Source of the DNA: Neolentinus lepideus HHB14362 ss-1
Lineage: Eukaryota > Basidiomycota > Agaricomycetes > Gloeophyllales > Gloeophyllaceae
Length of the DNA stretch: 64,000 nucleotides
Direction: 5' to 3'
NCBI GenBank assembly: GCA_001632425.1
Contig: KV425554.1
Coordinates: forward strand, 814,868-878,867
How positions within the stretch are numbered: position 1 is the stretch's first letter; each line of letters opens with the position of its first letter. Of the stretch, positions 22,907-34,359 are shown in pieces. A program made the translations under genes and the position numbers. The notes beneath the pieces are model-generated. The model searched no databases. It was not told the DNA's origin and worked only from the letters and a program-made list of their open reading frames with translations.

Positions 22907-24162
22907 ATGTCCAGAGTCTCGCATATTTACTCGCCTTGGAGGCGAAAGAATGTATGCTCTGTTAATTTAGATTTACTTCATATTCTTCGTCTAACTGCAG
23001 ATCAAGCAGCCCACTCGGATGCGATTTGGGGCATTCATTTTTCACCCACCTCTCACATCATATCCGTCTCCGCATCGGGTCAAGTGCATGCGTACGACTC
23101 GACCTCTGGGCAACTTTCCGCCTCTGCGCCGGCGCACACACTCGGAGTGACGAGTCTCAGCGTAGGCACAGATGGGAAGAAGGTACTGTACAATACGATT
23201 GAAGGGCTGACGTGTCTATGGGACATTGAGAGTGGTGAGGTACTCGGACGATGGGAGAGCTATCGTAGGAAGGGCGAAGGAGGGCCGGGTGAGTGGTATT
23301 TCGATTCAAAGGGTCGGGAGGATAGGTAGTGACGGAGGCAAAGCATGGTCGGTGTCTTTAAACCCTAGCGGTGCCACATATACTGCTACGGGAGGAGGCG
23401 GGAATGTGACGATCCACTCGGCGGACCCGCCCTCTTTTGGCGAGCCACAAGCAAAGTTGTCAAGCGGGAGGAATAAGTTTGGGATGTTCTGCAAACACGT
23501 ACGCTGTCCCGCTTTCACTGTCGTTACTAGCTCTCTACCCTCACTTCTTAGAGTCCAGATGGCAACCGCCTGGCTCTGTCCTCTGAGACCGGCCAAATCT
23601 ATATTTTTGACCTCGCATCTACTCAACTAAGCGCAACATACACCTCCCATGCAATGGCTGTTCGTTCACTATCATGGAGTCCTGACTCACAGGTGTGTCA
23701 CTAGTTCTTTATTTACTGCAAAATAGCATTATATATGCGTGCGTAGCAGGGCTGACACGAAACACGAATAGTTACTTCTATCCGCATCAGAGGATAAGCG
23801 TATGATTCTGCACGATATCCGCGGTGCAGGTGGCGCAGTAGCCTCGCTCACTGGACACACGTCGTGGGTATTGTCGAACGACATCTCACCTGACGGTCGA
23901 CTAGTGGTCTCAGGGTATGTTCTTTTGCCACCTGCTAGCATATGCTCACCTTATGGCTTGGTGTCTCACCCTCTCCCTTCCCAGTTCCGCTGACCGGACC
24001 GCCAAACTGTGGGACCTGACCACGCGGACATGCGTATCGACGATCCAGGACCCCTGCGCGGGCGAGGTGTGGGGTGTGTCGTGGGCGAAGCGGGGGCCGA
24101 GTGCGTTTGTAACTGGGGGCGAGGACGGGGTGGCGAGAGTGTTTAGGGCAGGAGGTGCATAG
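22907..24162 (+). CDS. WD40-repeat protein, Ski8/WDR61-like
   Basis: WD repeats are read across five or six exons: AHSDAIWGIHFSPTSH, ARLY-like LTCLWDIESGEVLGRW, KAWSVSLNPSG, GNVTIHSADPP, SPDGNRLALSSETGQIYIFD, MAVRSLAWSPDSQ, LLLSASEDKRMILHDIRG, GHTSWVLSNDISPDGR, SADRTAKLWDLTTRTC and a C-terminal EVWGVSW...FVTGGEDGVARVFR. This order, including the HSDAIW opening and the GGEDG ending, resembles fungal Ski8 (WDR61). Ski8 is a scaffold of the cytoplasmic Ski RNA-decay complex, with a second role in meiotic recombination or the Paf1 complex. The N-terminal exon is uncertain: 22907 is the nearest ATG in frame with the first repeat. It ends at TAG 24160-24162. Confidence 0.8.
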
Positions 24163-25195
24163 GTCTGGGTGAGTGGCATTTTTGAGGACGCCGTTAGCTG
24201 GGCCGGTTGATTGGGAATATCATGAGACTGTTGTTTCGTGTTGGATCTGGGATATTACTGACGGTGATTTCCTTTAGCAGGTGCTTGAGGACGTGCAGTG
24301 TATAATAGATGTCGAATGAAATTGTAGTAGCAATACACGAAGCAGCAAACTGCTTGACGGAACGGTCATTGCATCAGCCAGACCATTCTGGGCGATTTGG
24401 TTGGTCGCATATGGATGTTCTAGGTGATGGAGATGTTCGGTTTTGGAACGATCGGTTATGTACGTGCATCGTCATCGTTTGAAGGTGACAGAGCGAAGGG
24501 CTCTAGCTGTCGCACGAATGATACGTTGATGTGCTCGCACAGCTTGAAGAAGATCGACGACAGTACGTTGGCTGTTCTTTCTTTCTTTTCCGCTATTGCT
24601 GACTTGCCAGATGACTCATTTCTGAAGTGAACCGTAGAACCGTCACAAACTGTGTCTGTGTGAATGACTTGGTGTGTGAATGGGAACAATCTTCTATACG
24701 GCTCGAATGCTGCTTTCTTTGTCTGTTCGTCTCACAGAGTACATTTGTTCTCCTCAGCCTACAGAAATTTTTGTCTAGACCCGTGGGTTGCATCTCCGAT
24801 GACTCAACTTCATGAAGCGAGGATGATCTATCATTTGTCTGCTTTTTTATTTTTTAGGGAAAGGATCAACAAGGATGGCATTAAGAGGGCTGCCGACTAT
24901 GATGGGCACAGACCCGCGCGAGCATTTGACCAAGGTCTCTCGTCAATTCTGCCTAACAGGTCCTATCAATTGTTCGACAGGCAGTTCTCATTCTCTGACC
25001 AATCCACATAATTAGCACCTCAAGGTTCTATCGTAATGGTCACAGCAAGTCATGGAACCGAAAGCTATTAAGCCTTTTTTGCGACGGTCAACGAAGTCGG
25101 TCAACAGTACACCTATAGAAGCACAGGGCTGACAATGGGTACTCAGTCCTCAGTTTAGACGTTGCAGCAACTGCGAGCAGACATGAGCTCGCTCA
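24163..25195. other. Intergenic region without recognised gene
   Basis: Short open stretches on both strands but no domain, exon chain or repeat that I can support. It separates the convergent WD40 gene (plus) and chorismate mutase gene (minus). Confidence 0.4.
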
Positions 25196-26222
25196 TCAAC
25201 GGATGAGGAGGTCAAGAATTCTCACGTATTGTACTTCAATTTCCGATGTGATGGCTATCAGCTCCTGGAACAGAGTATGCGCAGCTGCCTCTAACGTGCT
25301 GTTGAAGGTAGTGGGTACAAGAGCTCCCGCTTGAAGCCATCCGCTGGAGAAACCACTGGTGGCCTTATACGCTTGGGCATACACAGCAGCCTCTTGCGTG
25401 GTGTTGGTGATAGCGACGAGTATAGACGTCGAGTCGCCCGCCTTGATAAACTTAGTTATCTCCGCAACGTTGCCGGCATACTTAGTTTCTGCAACGATCT
25501 TGCCAATATGAGCGCTGGATAAGATCTCGCTCTTTAGTCTGACACGAACAGCGCCAGGACACTTACCGGTGGGAAAGGAGAGCTAACAAAGTAGCGTCAA
25601 GATTAAATACTGCATCGATGTCGTACGTTGAGTTGTCGAGATGGTAGAAGAATGATGTGGACGAGTTGAAGAAAGGTACGAGGCTGTTAATGTAAAAACT
25701 AGTGATGTTGGCGTTACCCGTGTACGTGTCTTCGTGGAAGCGGCCAGGCGGGAAGGTGTTCGAAGGAGTGGCGATATCCGGAGGTATTATAGGTAACGTG
25801 AACGGGTATTCAAGCTTGCCGTAGTCGTAACGACCAGACGCGGCCGCGGCGTTCTCTCGCACGAGCATGTAGGACATCAGTTCGGCTCCTCCGTTGGCAT
25901 ACAGGCCTGGAGGAGTTGCTAGATTCGTCCTCTCGGTCAAGGCACTTGAATCGTGCCAAGAACCGTAAATCGGAGTAGAACGACGAAGGAACTTGTACTC
26001 ACCTAATGATGGGAGCCTCGAGATCGGCGAGGATGTCCTTTGCGTCAATATAATTTAGAACACAAAACAAATATTACAAGTATGAGTTAATCATACCCGA
26101 ATCTGGGTAAGGCTTGGTACCGGCAAGAACGGACGAGTAAGTCCAGACACTGCAACTACTGATTGTATGCCTGATAGACACAGCAGACACAGCAGATATG
26201 GGAACCCTAAGGTTGTCGCCAT
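25196..26222 (-). CDS. Secreted chorismate mutase (AroQ, fungal Aro7-like fold)
   Basis: Converts chorismate to prephenate. Exon 1 (26222-26097) encodes a signal peptide (MATTLGFPYLLCLLCLSG) and ends SLTQIR; exon 2 is 26037-26003 (DILADLEAPII); exon 3 starts at 25944; a further intron follows ALLSH. Landmarks of yeast Aro7 are all recognisable: IRDxL with the R16 equivalent, SGRYDYGKLEYPF, ITSFYINSLVPFF, ALLSHRAHIGKIVAETK (R157 and K168 equivalents), ITNTTQE (N194 and E198) and ITSEIEVQY (T242 and E246). So the catalytic set looks complete. Sequons NIT, NSS, NST and NTT fit export. A TATATATA stretch lies about 55 bp upstream of the start. Cytosolic Aro7 has no signal peptide; secreted members such as Cmu1 of Ustilago maydis act on host metabolism. 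Role here is unknown. An odd feature of the exon 2/3 junction is reported separately. Confidence 0.8.
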
Positions 26223-26817
26223 GTGGACGATATCAAGAGATAGAGGAGCTCGATGCAAGTCAGTAATATACCGGTGTATATATATTCCCACTTCATGTGG
26301 GTCCATTCTTCGACTCGGCAGAATGGGGATACTTGTTCATCGTTCATTCGGATCAAATGACGGCAACGTGGGTGGTTGGCGGAGTTCCATGGTGCATGGC
26401 CACCGAACGGTCGTCCAAATTGTCAAAAGATCTAATAGACACGCCGCACAACTATTTCCCACGAATAGCCGTGTCAGAATCCGGACAAACAAATTCGCTC
26501 AAGTTCCACTCCTCATGTATACACTCAATAGCTTGTTCTTTAACGCGCAGAGTGACTTCCGTTTACTTCGGTTTGACCACATGGATCCTCCTTCAACTTC
26601 TAATAATGTACGATATCTACCGATGTTCTGGCACTGGTATTAGAAAGTACAGTGTTATACGCATCCATGCAAACGGCCTTGGATCGTTGAAAGTCTGAAT
26701 AAATGACTATAGACCTTCAGACTGGCATTACAAGCTGGATACACAATGAGCTGGGCACAACAGCTGACATTAGTCTGCCGAGTCCTATCTCCTTCACGCG
26801 TCGCATGCATCAGTGAG
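26223..26817. other. Intergenic region upstream of the chorismate mutase gene
   Basis: Contains the chorismate mutase promoter on the minus strand, with a TATA-like run at about 26273-26287. No gene was recognised in the rest. Confidence 0.4.
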
Positions 26818-28858
26818 TCATTTGTTCAGCTCAGGCCGTGAGTCCTTGGCGTCTTCTAAATAATCCATGGCGTCTAAGCCTGCGATGTCGATACTGATAT
26901 TGATTACTGGAGGACCTCGGTCTGGAAGCAAGCTCTCGTCTGCTCTGGGTGCTGATGCAAAGTGCATTTCCGTCTCGAGCGCTGTGCTATCCAGGATTGT
27001 GGACGTGTATTCTGCGTTCTGTAGTTGGCACCATACCCTGTCACATTCAATCAAGCTCTGAATTTCATACGAACATTGTCGGCAACTCACGATGGCATGG
27101 TCAAGAAATATATTGACGAGGTCCTATGTCATAATTCCGCGCGGTGAGTTTATTATAACACCCTACCTGAGTGAATGAAGATTCTGCACTCCGAGTAAGC
27201 TGCTGTTTGGAAGAGTCCCTACGCCGATGGCACCCAAGATCAGAACCGAATGTATTATCCCAGACTCTAGCCTATGGTGGCTTTTAGAAGATTGTAAGGA
27301 AGAGCTTTGGGTGATTACTTACATTATATGAGCTATACGGTAGTATCTTGATGTGGGCCTAACGTCAGACGCGGTTCGAATCGACTTAACTGCGCGCCAA
27401 ATTCTCCACGCTACAAAACGAAGCTCATGATTTTGTATCCGGCATTGGTGAAGGCAAAGATACCTACTTATGGCTATACTCAACACCAGATTTATAGCGC
27501 AAGTCGACAAGTAATATGCGCGGTTCAGGGTATCTAACGTTTTGTCCACCTTGTACCATTTCGCCGATAGCGGCACACCATAAGGCGACGAGATCCTATA
27601 GTCAACCGCATTCTGCATGATTATAATTGATAAGTAAGGACTAGTCCGCTCACAGCGAATAAGTTGTCGTATGGGATAGACGATACGACCAAGGCCATAA
27701 GGATCAATATGGAATAGATGACACCAGATTCTAGCCTGCAGCAGTGATTAGAAGAGAAGTATCGAGGTATAGTCGAAGGATGGCTCATAACCTACATTAT
27801 GTGAAGAACACGGTGATGCTTCGACGGTTGTATGGTGTTGCCAAGGCGCATTTCCCGTAATATATGCCAGATCTTCCATGCTGCGAGAACATTAGGGCAC
27901 GACGTTGAGCTACATAAGACGCAAGGACTTCTCACAAATAGCTATGTTCGGCAAGATATTAAGAGCTAACGTTGCGGTGTAGTATGCTCTATTCAACATG
28001 TTCAAGGCTGAAGAAACCTGATACCATTCATTCGGCAATGGCTGACCCCAGGGCGTTTCTTTCCGAATGAGATATCTGCGAGCCTGGTTTGCTATCACAA
28101 TGACCCAAAGAACTGCAGGGACAGCGTTACACACGACATGGGAACTTGGGGAGAAAATAGCATACCGATTTCAACCATAATAAGCAGGAGAGGAAATGTG
28201 GCGGGTTTTATTCTCCTGTCCCAGAACACATAATAACGCCACACCTGCAGAGCGTCAAGATGACAACGAAATGACTGCGTGATACTATTACATACCAAAA
28301 GGGCATCCGCAAGAAACCTGAAACAAAATCAGCGCTAGGATGAGATTATCTCGGTGCACAGATACATACACTTCAACACCAAAGATCCCGTCGTGTATGC
28401 AATACAAAAGGGTTTCCGCGTTTTGTTCCTGGAGGGCATGAGGCGTATCATCATAGAATGTAGGAGACACATGAAACCTCTTCGTCACATAAGTGTCAAT
28501 GATAAAATCAGCTGTTGTCCCGACGAATAATGCTCCGAGCAGAGCCGCTAGTGCTGCATGCAATCCGGAGGAGCGTGCTTTGGAACAAGCTAGGAATATA
28601 CTTGTGCAGAAGAAAACGAGCGATATCGCTGGTAATACGCTGCTATGAGCAACAATGCGATGTCTTGAATGTTATATGTGTGCATGCACCGTATAAAACA
28701 GCCTCGACCTATCACGGGATGTAGGATGTTTCTCAAAAACAGGGCAAATGAACTTACAATCATACATATAAGATAGTTCTGAGCACGTAGCGACTCATGA
28801 GTGCCGATGAATATAGAATTATGTATAAGCAGTTCACCTGCTCCACCGAAAGGCCCAT
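26818..28858 (-). CDS. 7TM-A: polytopic membrane protein with an internally duplicated C-terminal half
   Basis: First exon encodes MGLSVEQ from ATG 28858, splicing at codon 7 to NYLICMI, the same start architecture as copies B and C. Further exons give LAALLGALFVGTTADFIID, KRFHVSPTFYDDTPHAL, VWRYYVFWDRR, KETPWGQPLPNEWYQ, LNMLNRAYYTATLALNIL, AAWKIWHILREMR and LESGVIYSILILMAL. After that point a second, different set of the same modules follows: SSPYGVPLSAKWYKV, LDTLNRAYYLSTCAINLV, VAWRIWRAVKSIR, ESGIIHSVLILGAIG, then the hydrophilic tail ending DSRPELNK. So the locus is either a chimera or two tandem copies of which the second lost its N-terminal half. Function unknown. The general layout resembles basidiomycete 7TM families of the DUF6533/DUF6534 type, but I cannot assign it. 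Confidence 0.6.
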
Positions 28859-30094
28859 TAGGTGAGACTCAGGTGAATGCTTGCCCAACGAGCCTGTGTT
28901 GAGAGGAGTTCGAGGACGGAACGCCTAGATAGACACGAGCGAGCCTACGTTGAGGGTACTCGACAGAGAGAAATGGAAGTTCCGTCCGCCTATTCACAAC
29001 TAGCTTATATCCGTTTCGGATTGATCTCCAGATCAATCAAACATTATCACTACCAGCGAAACGTTATACGCGTTATGTTCTTTATATGCAGATACATTTG
29101 GAACAAACCAGTTTGACACTGTATGTCTATCCGTCCGGCATGCATGAGGATTTCAGCATGAAAGCTCATATTATGCCTATGTCCATTAAAGCTTCAATCG
29201 TGTCAATTTTGCGACAAAAGAACAGATAAAGGAAAGCAGACCTTTCAGAGACTAGTAGATACTGTTCTGGAGCTTCGAAGGCTGATGTACGGGCATGCCT
29301 GGCTGTGGTGTCGCGAAAGTGGTATGATCCGGCTAATCTTAGGCTCTAGTGTGTCATCCATCCCGGACTGACGCAACTACATTTGAAAGACTGTACCGGG
29401 ATCTCATGGATTCCCTTTAGGTTTCGGTAGTTGATCGATGTCAGTAAAATTGCGTTCTCCAATCCCAGTGATCAGTCTACGGGCGATCATGAGTAGCTCC
29501 CTGTCAATAAGCGCAAAGAGGGTAAGTATACCTCCCTAGATCCGAGTCCACTCGGGCACGGCCTCATCCATCCCATCTCGAAGAATGCTGCCACGTAACC
29601 CCCCCGTGCAATCAAGATGAATGTGCTGAATAGCCATTATCGTCGACAAAACAATCACCGCCTTGGCCGCTCATGCCAGAGGTCATGATGGCGTGGAGGC
29701 TTAGGTCAAGGCGACGAACTGTGGTCGAGCGAACTGCGACGCGACCGTGATTACCGAATGGTAGTTCGAAGTACCATTCAAAACTAGCCCATAGTAATCG
29801 TTAGAAGCCAACATTCAGCGCACGACTTTGACATGACTAACACTCACCGCTGGTCCAAGCCATGCGTACATTGCTGTCGCTCACAGGCAAGTATACAAGA
29901 GTAAAAAAATCCATTTGATCGTTATTATCTTTACATTAAGCATATCCGTCCATCTAGCAGTCCAAATAAATACACGGAAGTTTATAAATATAAGGAAATC
30001 ACAACGACAAAGAATAAAAATCCACACACAGTAATATACCGCTTCACTGCACAAACTGAGATGCACGTTCCCTCCTCTTCCGCAAACTCTACTA
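28859..30094. other. Intergenic region without recognised gene
   Basis: No convincing exon chain on either strand. A plus-strand stretch near 29260-29420 (LRLSSVSHPGLTQLHLKD-like when frames are mixed) vaguely recalls an F-box/LRR remnant but is too broken to call. Confidence 0.35.
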
Positions 30095-32461
30095 TCACTT
30101 CCCCTCCACAAAATCCAACGCGGAATCCAACCGTTTCACCAGTTTCTCTGCACCCGCCCGTACCGAAATCCCCCTCGCAAGCCCCAGCCCACCCTTCTTC
30201 CTGCCACCATTCCGATGCCCCGCTTCCACAGCAGAATGCAGCACGCGCCCATCCCACCCACTCTCAGAGCCCCTCACGTTCTCCAGAGACGTCGCGTGCC
30301 GCAGCCCAGCTGGTACGTCCCTATCATCATTCGGCGCAAAGTCGTATCTGACTGTTTCGCCGTCGCGTCCGCTATGCCCACCAAACAGCGAAAGCTTAAG
30401 CGCAGGGCCCTTGCTCGTAGCAGTTGAAGGTGGCTTGGCTGCTGTCGCAACGCTCACAGTAGTGCTCCTAACCCTACCGCCCACCGACACAGTACTTGTC
30501 GTCGTCGTCGTGCGTCTGTTTGCCATCCTCGCGACCGATGACTCTGTAAACGGCCCGCCCATTCCAGAATGCGACCCCGACGCAAAAGACGTCGGCGGGG
30601 GAGAGAACACGCGCATCGGCGGCGGATTCGGATGACGTATGCTTTGCGGTGGGGTCGACGGCGCTTCGGAATCGAACAATTCCTTCTCCGCCTTGAACTT
30701 GCGCTGTCGCTCGAGATCTCCGGTCCAATGTTCCCACTCCTTCTCGCTCTCGGCCTCTTCCTCCTCCTCGTTGTCCTCTACGTTCCAACTTCCGCTCCGG
30801 CGCCAATCTTTCTTCTTTGTCTCCTCACCAAGTAGAGCCCACTCAAGCACGGGACCCAGGTCGCCCATGCCCACCTTCCGAGCACGATCGACGAGGTCCA
30901 AGCGCCATTCGGGGAATGGAACAGCTGAGTCGGAGTCAGGTTGAGGAGGGAGAACCGAGGACGAAAGACTGCTCGGGGCACGGCGGTGAAGGATGCGAAG
31001 TAATGAACTGTATGCTAATTTCGCGCATATATTTAGTTTTAGTTATTACTGCCAGAAAATCTTGTGAGACGAGATGCTTACCGTACTCGTCTAGCATATC
31101 TAAAATAATCCACACGTCCTCTTTTCCTGCTCTCCTCTCATGTTCCCTCTCTTCTGTTATACCCTCAGACATCGAACCTATTTTGCTCGCACTCCCCCGT
31201 CGTCCATACTCGTCGGTATACAGGCCTGTACCCGATGCACCAGGACTGCCACCAGTAAATGAGCTGCTGGAGTAGGAATGTGACGCATAGCCATGTGATG
31301 ACGATGCCTGCTTGAACTTGGCACACACTATTGTCTCGCCTTTCCCTCGGGATGGGACAGTATTTGCGGCGTTTTGTAGGTGCTCGGAGCCACGTATAGT
31401 GCGCAGTGCTGAGAGCGGAAAGGCTTGGGATGACGAGGCAGTCTACAGGTTAGGACTCTTCATCAGGAAATAATGGGAGTGCGATAGAAAAGTACAGACG
31501 TTCCGGTCTTTGCATAAACGAAGGATACCGTGGCGAATGACTATCCACCTTTCTCTCCATTCGATCTTGCTCTTACGCAGTGGTAGTGGAGCGGAAGGGT
31601 GGGAGTGTGTGCTCCGGAGGCGGCTGCTGGATGACGATGATGTTTGACTTCCTGTGAGATCACTCTTCCGTACGCTCGGTATCAGAGCGAAGATTGCGAG
31701 GATGCCTAGGAACGCACCTCCTTCTCCTTCGTTTTACCTCTATCGTTCTCCCTCTCCCGGTCTACATCCGGCCTTGCCTCTTTGTGGACGACTCGGAGAG
31801 CCTTAACTTTGCATTCGAAGTAGGGCTCGACGTATTTGAGCAAGGAATCTCGCTGGAGTCGGATAATCGCACCTGCAAGGTGCATCTCGAGTAGTTCATA
31901 AGGGCGTAGACGGTACCATGAGATAGTATAGTCGTCCTCGAGTAGGTGAAATGTAGAGTAAGTCAGAAGACTAAAATGCGAGTGGTGACATAATCGAGAC
32001 TCGGAGCGCGACTGGCGAGCAGACTTCGTTGAAGGGGGTGCGTTATCGGGAGAGGGTCGATCATTAGCAAACGCAGTATTATGGTAATGGTCGCGATTAG
32101 GTCGGATATATTTATTTTGATCCACGGGGAAGATGTCGTCACTGCCATCCTCATCCTCGTCAACTTCGTCCTCGCCATCATCGTCCCCCTTCGCGCTGGC
32201 ACTCGTTATCGACCGCTGATCCAAGCTCCTCCTTGATCGGCTAGCAGACACCGACGCAAACGTTATAGGACTGAGCGAGCGTGGTTGGGGCGGCTCCGGA
32301 GCCTGTGATCGCACATAGGTCGAGAAGGGCAGACACTTTGAGAGAATGTATTGCTTGACTTGCTTAGTCTTCCATGTCGTCGAGATGTGGGTCACGAGCC
32401 ACTGGTCGTAAGGTACGAATCGTATTGCAAGCGGTATAACGGCTGTCGAAGGTGAGTCCAT
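30095..32461 (-). CDS. Conserved-looking Ser-rich protein with PH-like segment
   Basis: Start ATG 32461 (MDSPSTAVIPLAIRF); exon 1 to 31718 ends at a GTGCGT donor. The N-terminal 45 residues (VPYDQWLVTHISTTWKTKQV) look like a beta-grasp (ubiquitin/RBD-like) fold. An acidic Asp/Glu run and SWYRLRPYELLEMHLAG follow. Exon 2 holds SKIEWRERWIVIRHGILRL, which with exon 3 (FPLSALRTIRGSEHL, ETIVCAKF, EDVWIILDMLDEY) has the strand pattern of a PH domain. The last exon has LDLVDRARKVGMGDLG and a long Ser/Thr/Pro/Arg-rich tail ending LDFVEGK. A PH-domain adaptor is plausible, but this is an inference from pattern only. No lesions seen. Confidence 0.6.
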
Positions 32462-33098
32462 CGCACGCCAAGGACAACAGAGTCTGAGCAGGTGTCTGTC
32501 CTCAGACCTCAAGTTCTAGCAAGAGGGTACTTCAGCGCCGCGAACGAGCTATCCGTATCCCTTAGGACCCTGAATACTCCAGCTACATCAGTTCAACCGT
32601 ATTGAAAATGTCAGGTACGTATAGAGACGGTGTTTTTAATACTACTCGCAGATTAAAGACTCACATATATCAACCTAGAGGAACTGCCGAAGAGAATATA
32701 AGGACAGACTGGGCGAACAAGACTTTCAGGATACGACAGTGGAAAGCTGCCGTCGACTGCCGTCAGGGCTGGCAAACACGATGAGGTGGTGCACGAAGGT
32801 GGACGAAAGGGAAAATAAATTACAGTCGTGAGGCTGTTGGCCTTTATATGCAAACAAATGTGAGGAGGTGTAGGGCCTACGTCATCCAAAAGAGGAAGCT
32901 ATCCTTTCAAATATAGCCTGTGAATAACCGAACGTGGGACGCTGGTCGATATGTCCAGCAGAATGATGTCATCATTGCTCGACATTCAACGGAATAGTTG
33001 ACTTCATCTTAATGTAAGTATATCAATATAATGATATGTATATATTTATTTAATTGATCCCTGTTCATGCACTAGGACAGTTGCGCAACGGAGCACGG
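32462..33098. other. Intergenic region
   Basis: No gene recognised; AT-rich around 33000-33060. It holds the promoter of the minus-strand gene at 32461 and the 3' flank of SDR-1. Confidence 0.4.
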
Positions 33099-34359
33099 TC
33101 ATGCTGAGACTTCGACATCAGTACTCCGAGCGACCTCCTTCCACTCCTCCTGCTTGGCTAACGACCCTATATAGCCCTCCTGAATAGCATCGTATGCGTC
33201 CGAACCCAGCACGAACTTGCTTTTCATCTGCTTCCCTGCAGCTACACCATCTCCTCGAACAACCTGGACGACTACTTCAGCTGCTTTTGCTGGATCGCCA
33301 GGTTGTTTTTGGTACAGGCCTGAACGTACCGCCCAAAAGGCCATACTCAGCCATGGCTCTAATAGGCTTATGGATTGAGTGTACGCTCACCTCGGAGATG
33401 GGCTTCCCACTTCTCGGCATCGTCCTTGTATGCAGGTATCCTGAGTTTCAGAAGAGGGAATTTCGCAGGCTGCGCCATCTCCGTCCTATATCACCCAAAG
33501 TCGAAGCAAATAGACCGAACTTTGAAGGGCTCTAGCTCAGCGTTGAGAGCTTCGGATATGCCTGACATCCACGATGTTAGCATTGGAAGTCGGGTTGAAC
33601 GAAGGGAATACGCACTGATCATGGCGGCTTTCGTGGCGCAGTACACGCTGCAGTTTGGAAGGTGTCTGCAGAGAATGAGTCATCCCGAGAACAAAAACGG
33701 CAGGACATATAATTTACATATAACCACCGATGCTTCCGATCCATGCGACGGTGCCAGACCGCCTCTCCCGCATGTAAGGGAGGAATGCTCGAGAGACGTT
33801 CAAAGGACCAAAGAGGTTCGCGCTGGGTTTCAGATGCGTTGAGTTAAAATTAAGACAACGCAAGGCGGAAATATGCTCACTTGAACTGATTGACGGTGTC
33901 TTCCGAGAGGCATCAGTTATTCTTTCGTAAAGGGAGAAGATCGCACATACGTTACATTTTCCAGTGGGCCAGGTGCGGTATATATTCCTTCATGTAACAG
34001 ACTTTCAGGTCGACAAAATACAATGCAATAGATGCCACAATTAACAGCGTTGTTAACGAGCACATTCACTCTGCCATAAATTTTGACAGCTTCCGATGCG
34101 ATATTCTCCAGTGTCCCTAAAGGCGCCGTCACATCCAGCTCGATGATAGCAGCCCCAAATTCTTTCAAAGGAGTCAGTGTATGGAGGGAGCGTGCGCGGG
34201 CTGTCGCAATGACATGTTCTCCTCTGGATAGGGCGGCTAGGACTAGCTCGCGACCAATACCAGATCTGCAGATATAGTTAGCGTCAGTGGACTCAAGGCG
34301 GGAGAGGCGCGGTGGACGGACGAGGTTCCAGTGATGAGCCAAACAAGTTTGTCGAACAT
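33099..34359 (-). pseudogene. SDR-1: short-chain dehydrogenase/reductase with nonsense codon
   Basis: Starts MFDKLVWLITGTS at 34359. A GTCCGT...GCAG intron splits the nucleotide-binding motif TGTSSGIGRE. Then come ELDVTAPLG, NNAVN (the usual NNAG is altered), NLFGPLNVSRAFLPYM, the catalytic YCATK and GISEALNAELEPF. After ICFDFG a TGA (about 33499-33501, minus strand) replaces the TGG of SDR-2 (ICFNCGWYRTE). The C-terminal exon (PGDPAKAAEVVVQVV, ending VEVSA) is still readable. The enzyme would be cut after the active site but before the C-terminal part. Expression or readthrough cannot be judged, so it is called a probable pseudogene. It is a tandem neighbour of SDR-2. Confidence 0.7.

Noticed and set aside
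26167..26698. Overlapping plus-strand ORFs of 158 and 133 codons upstream of the chorismate mutase gene
   Set aside because: They overlap the chorismate mutase signal-peptide exon and promoter on the other strand and show no recognised motif.
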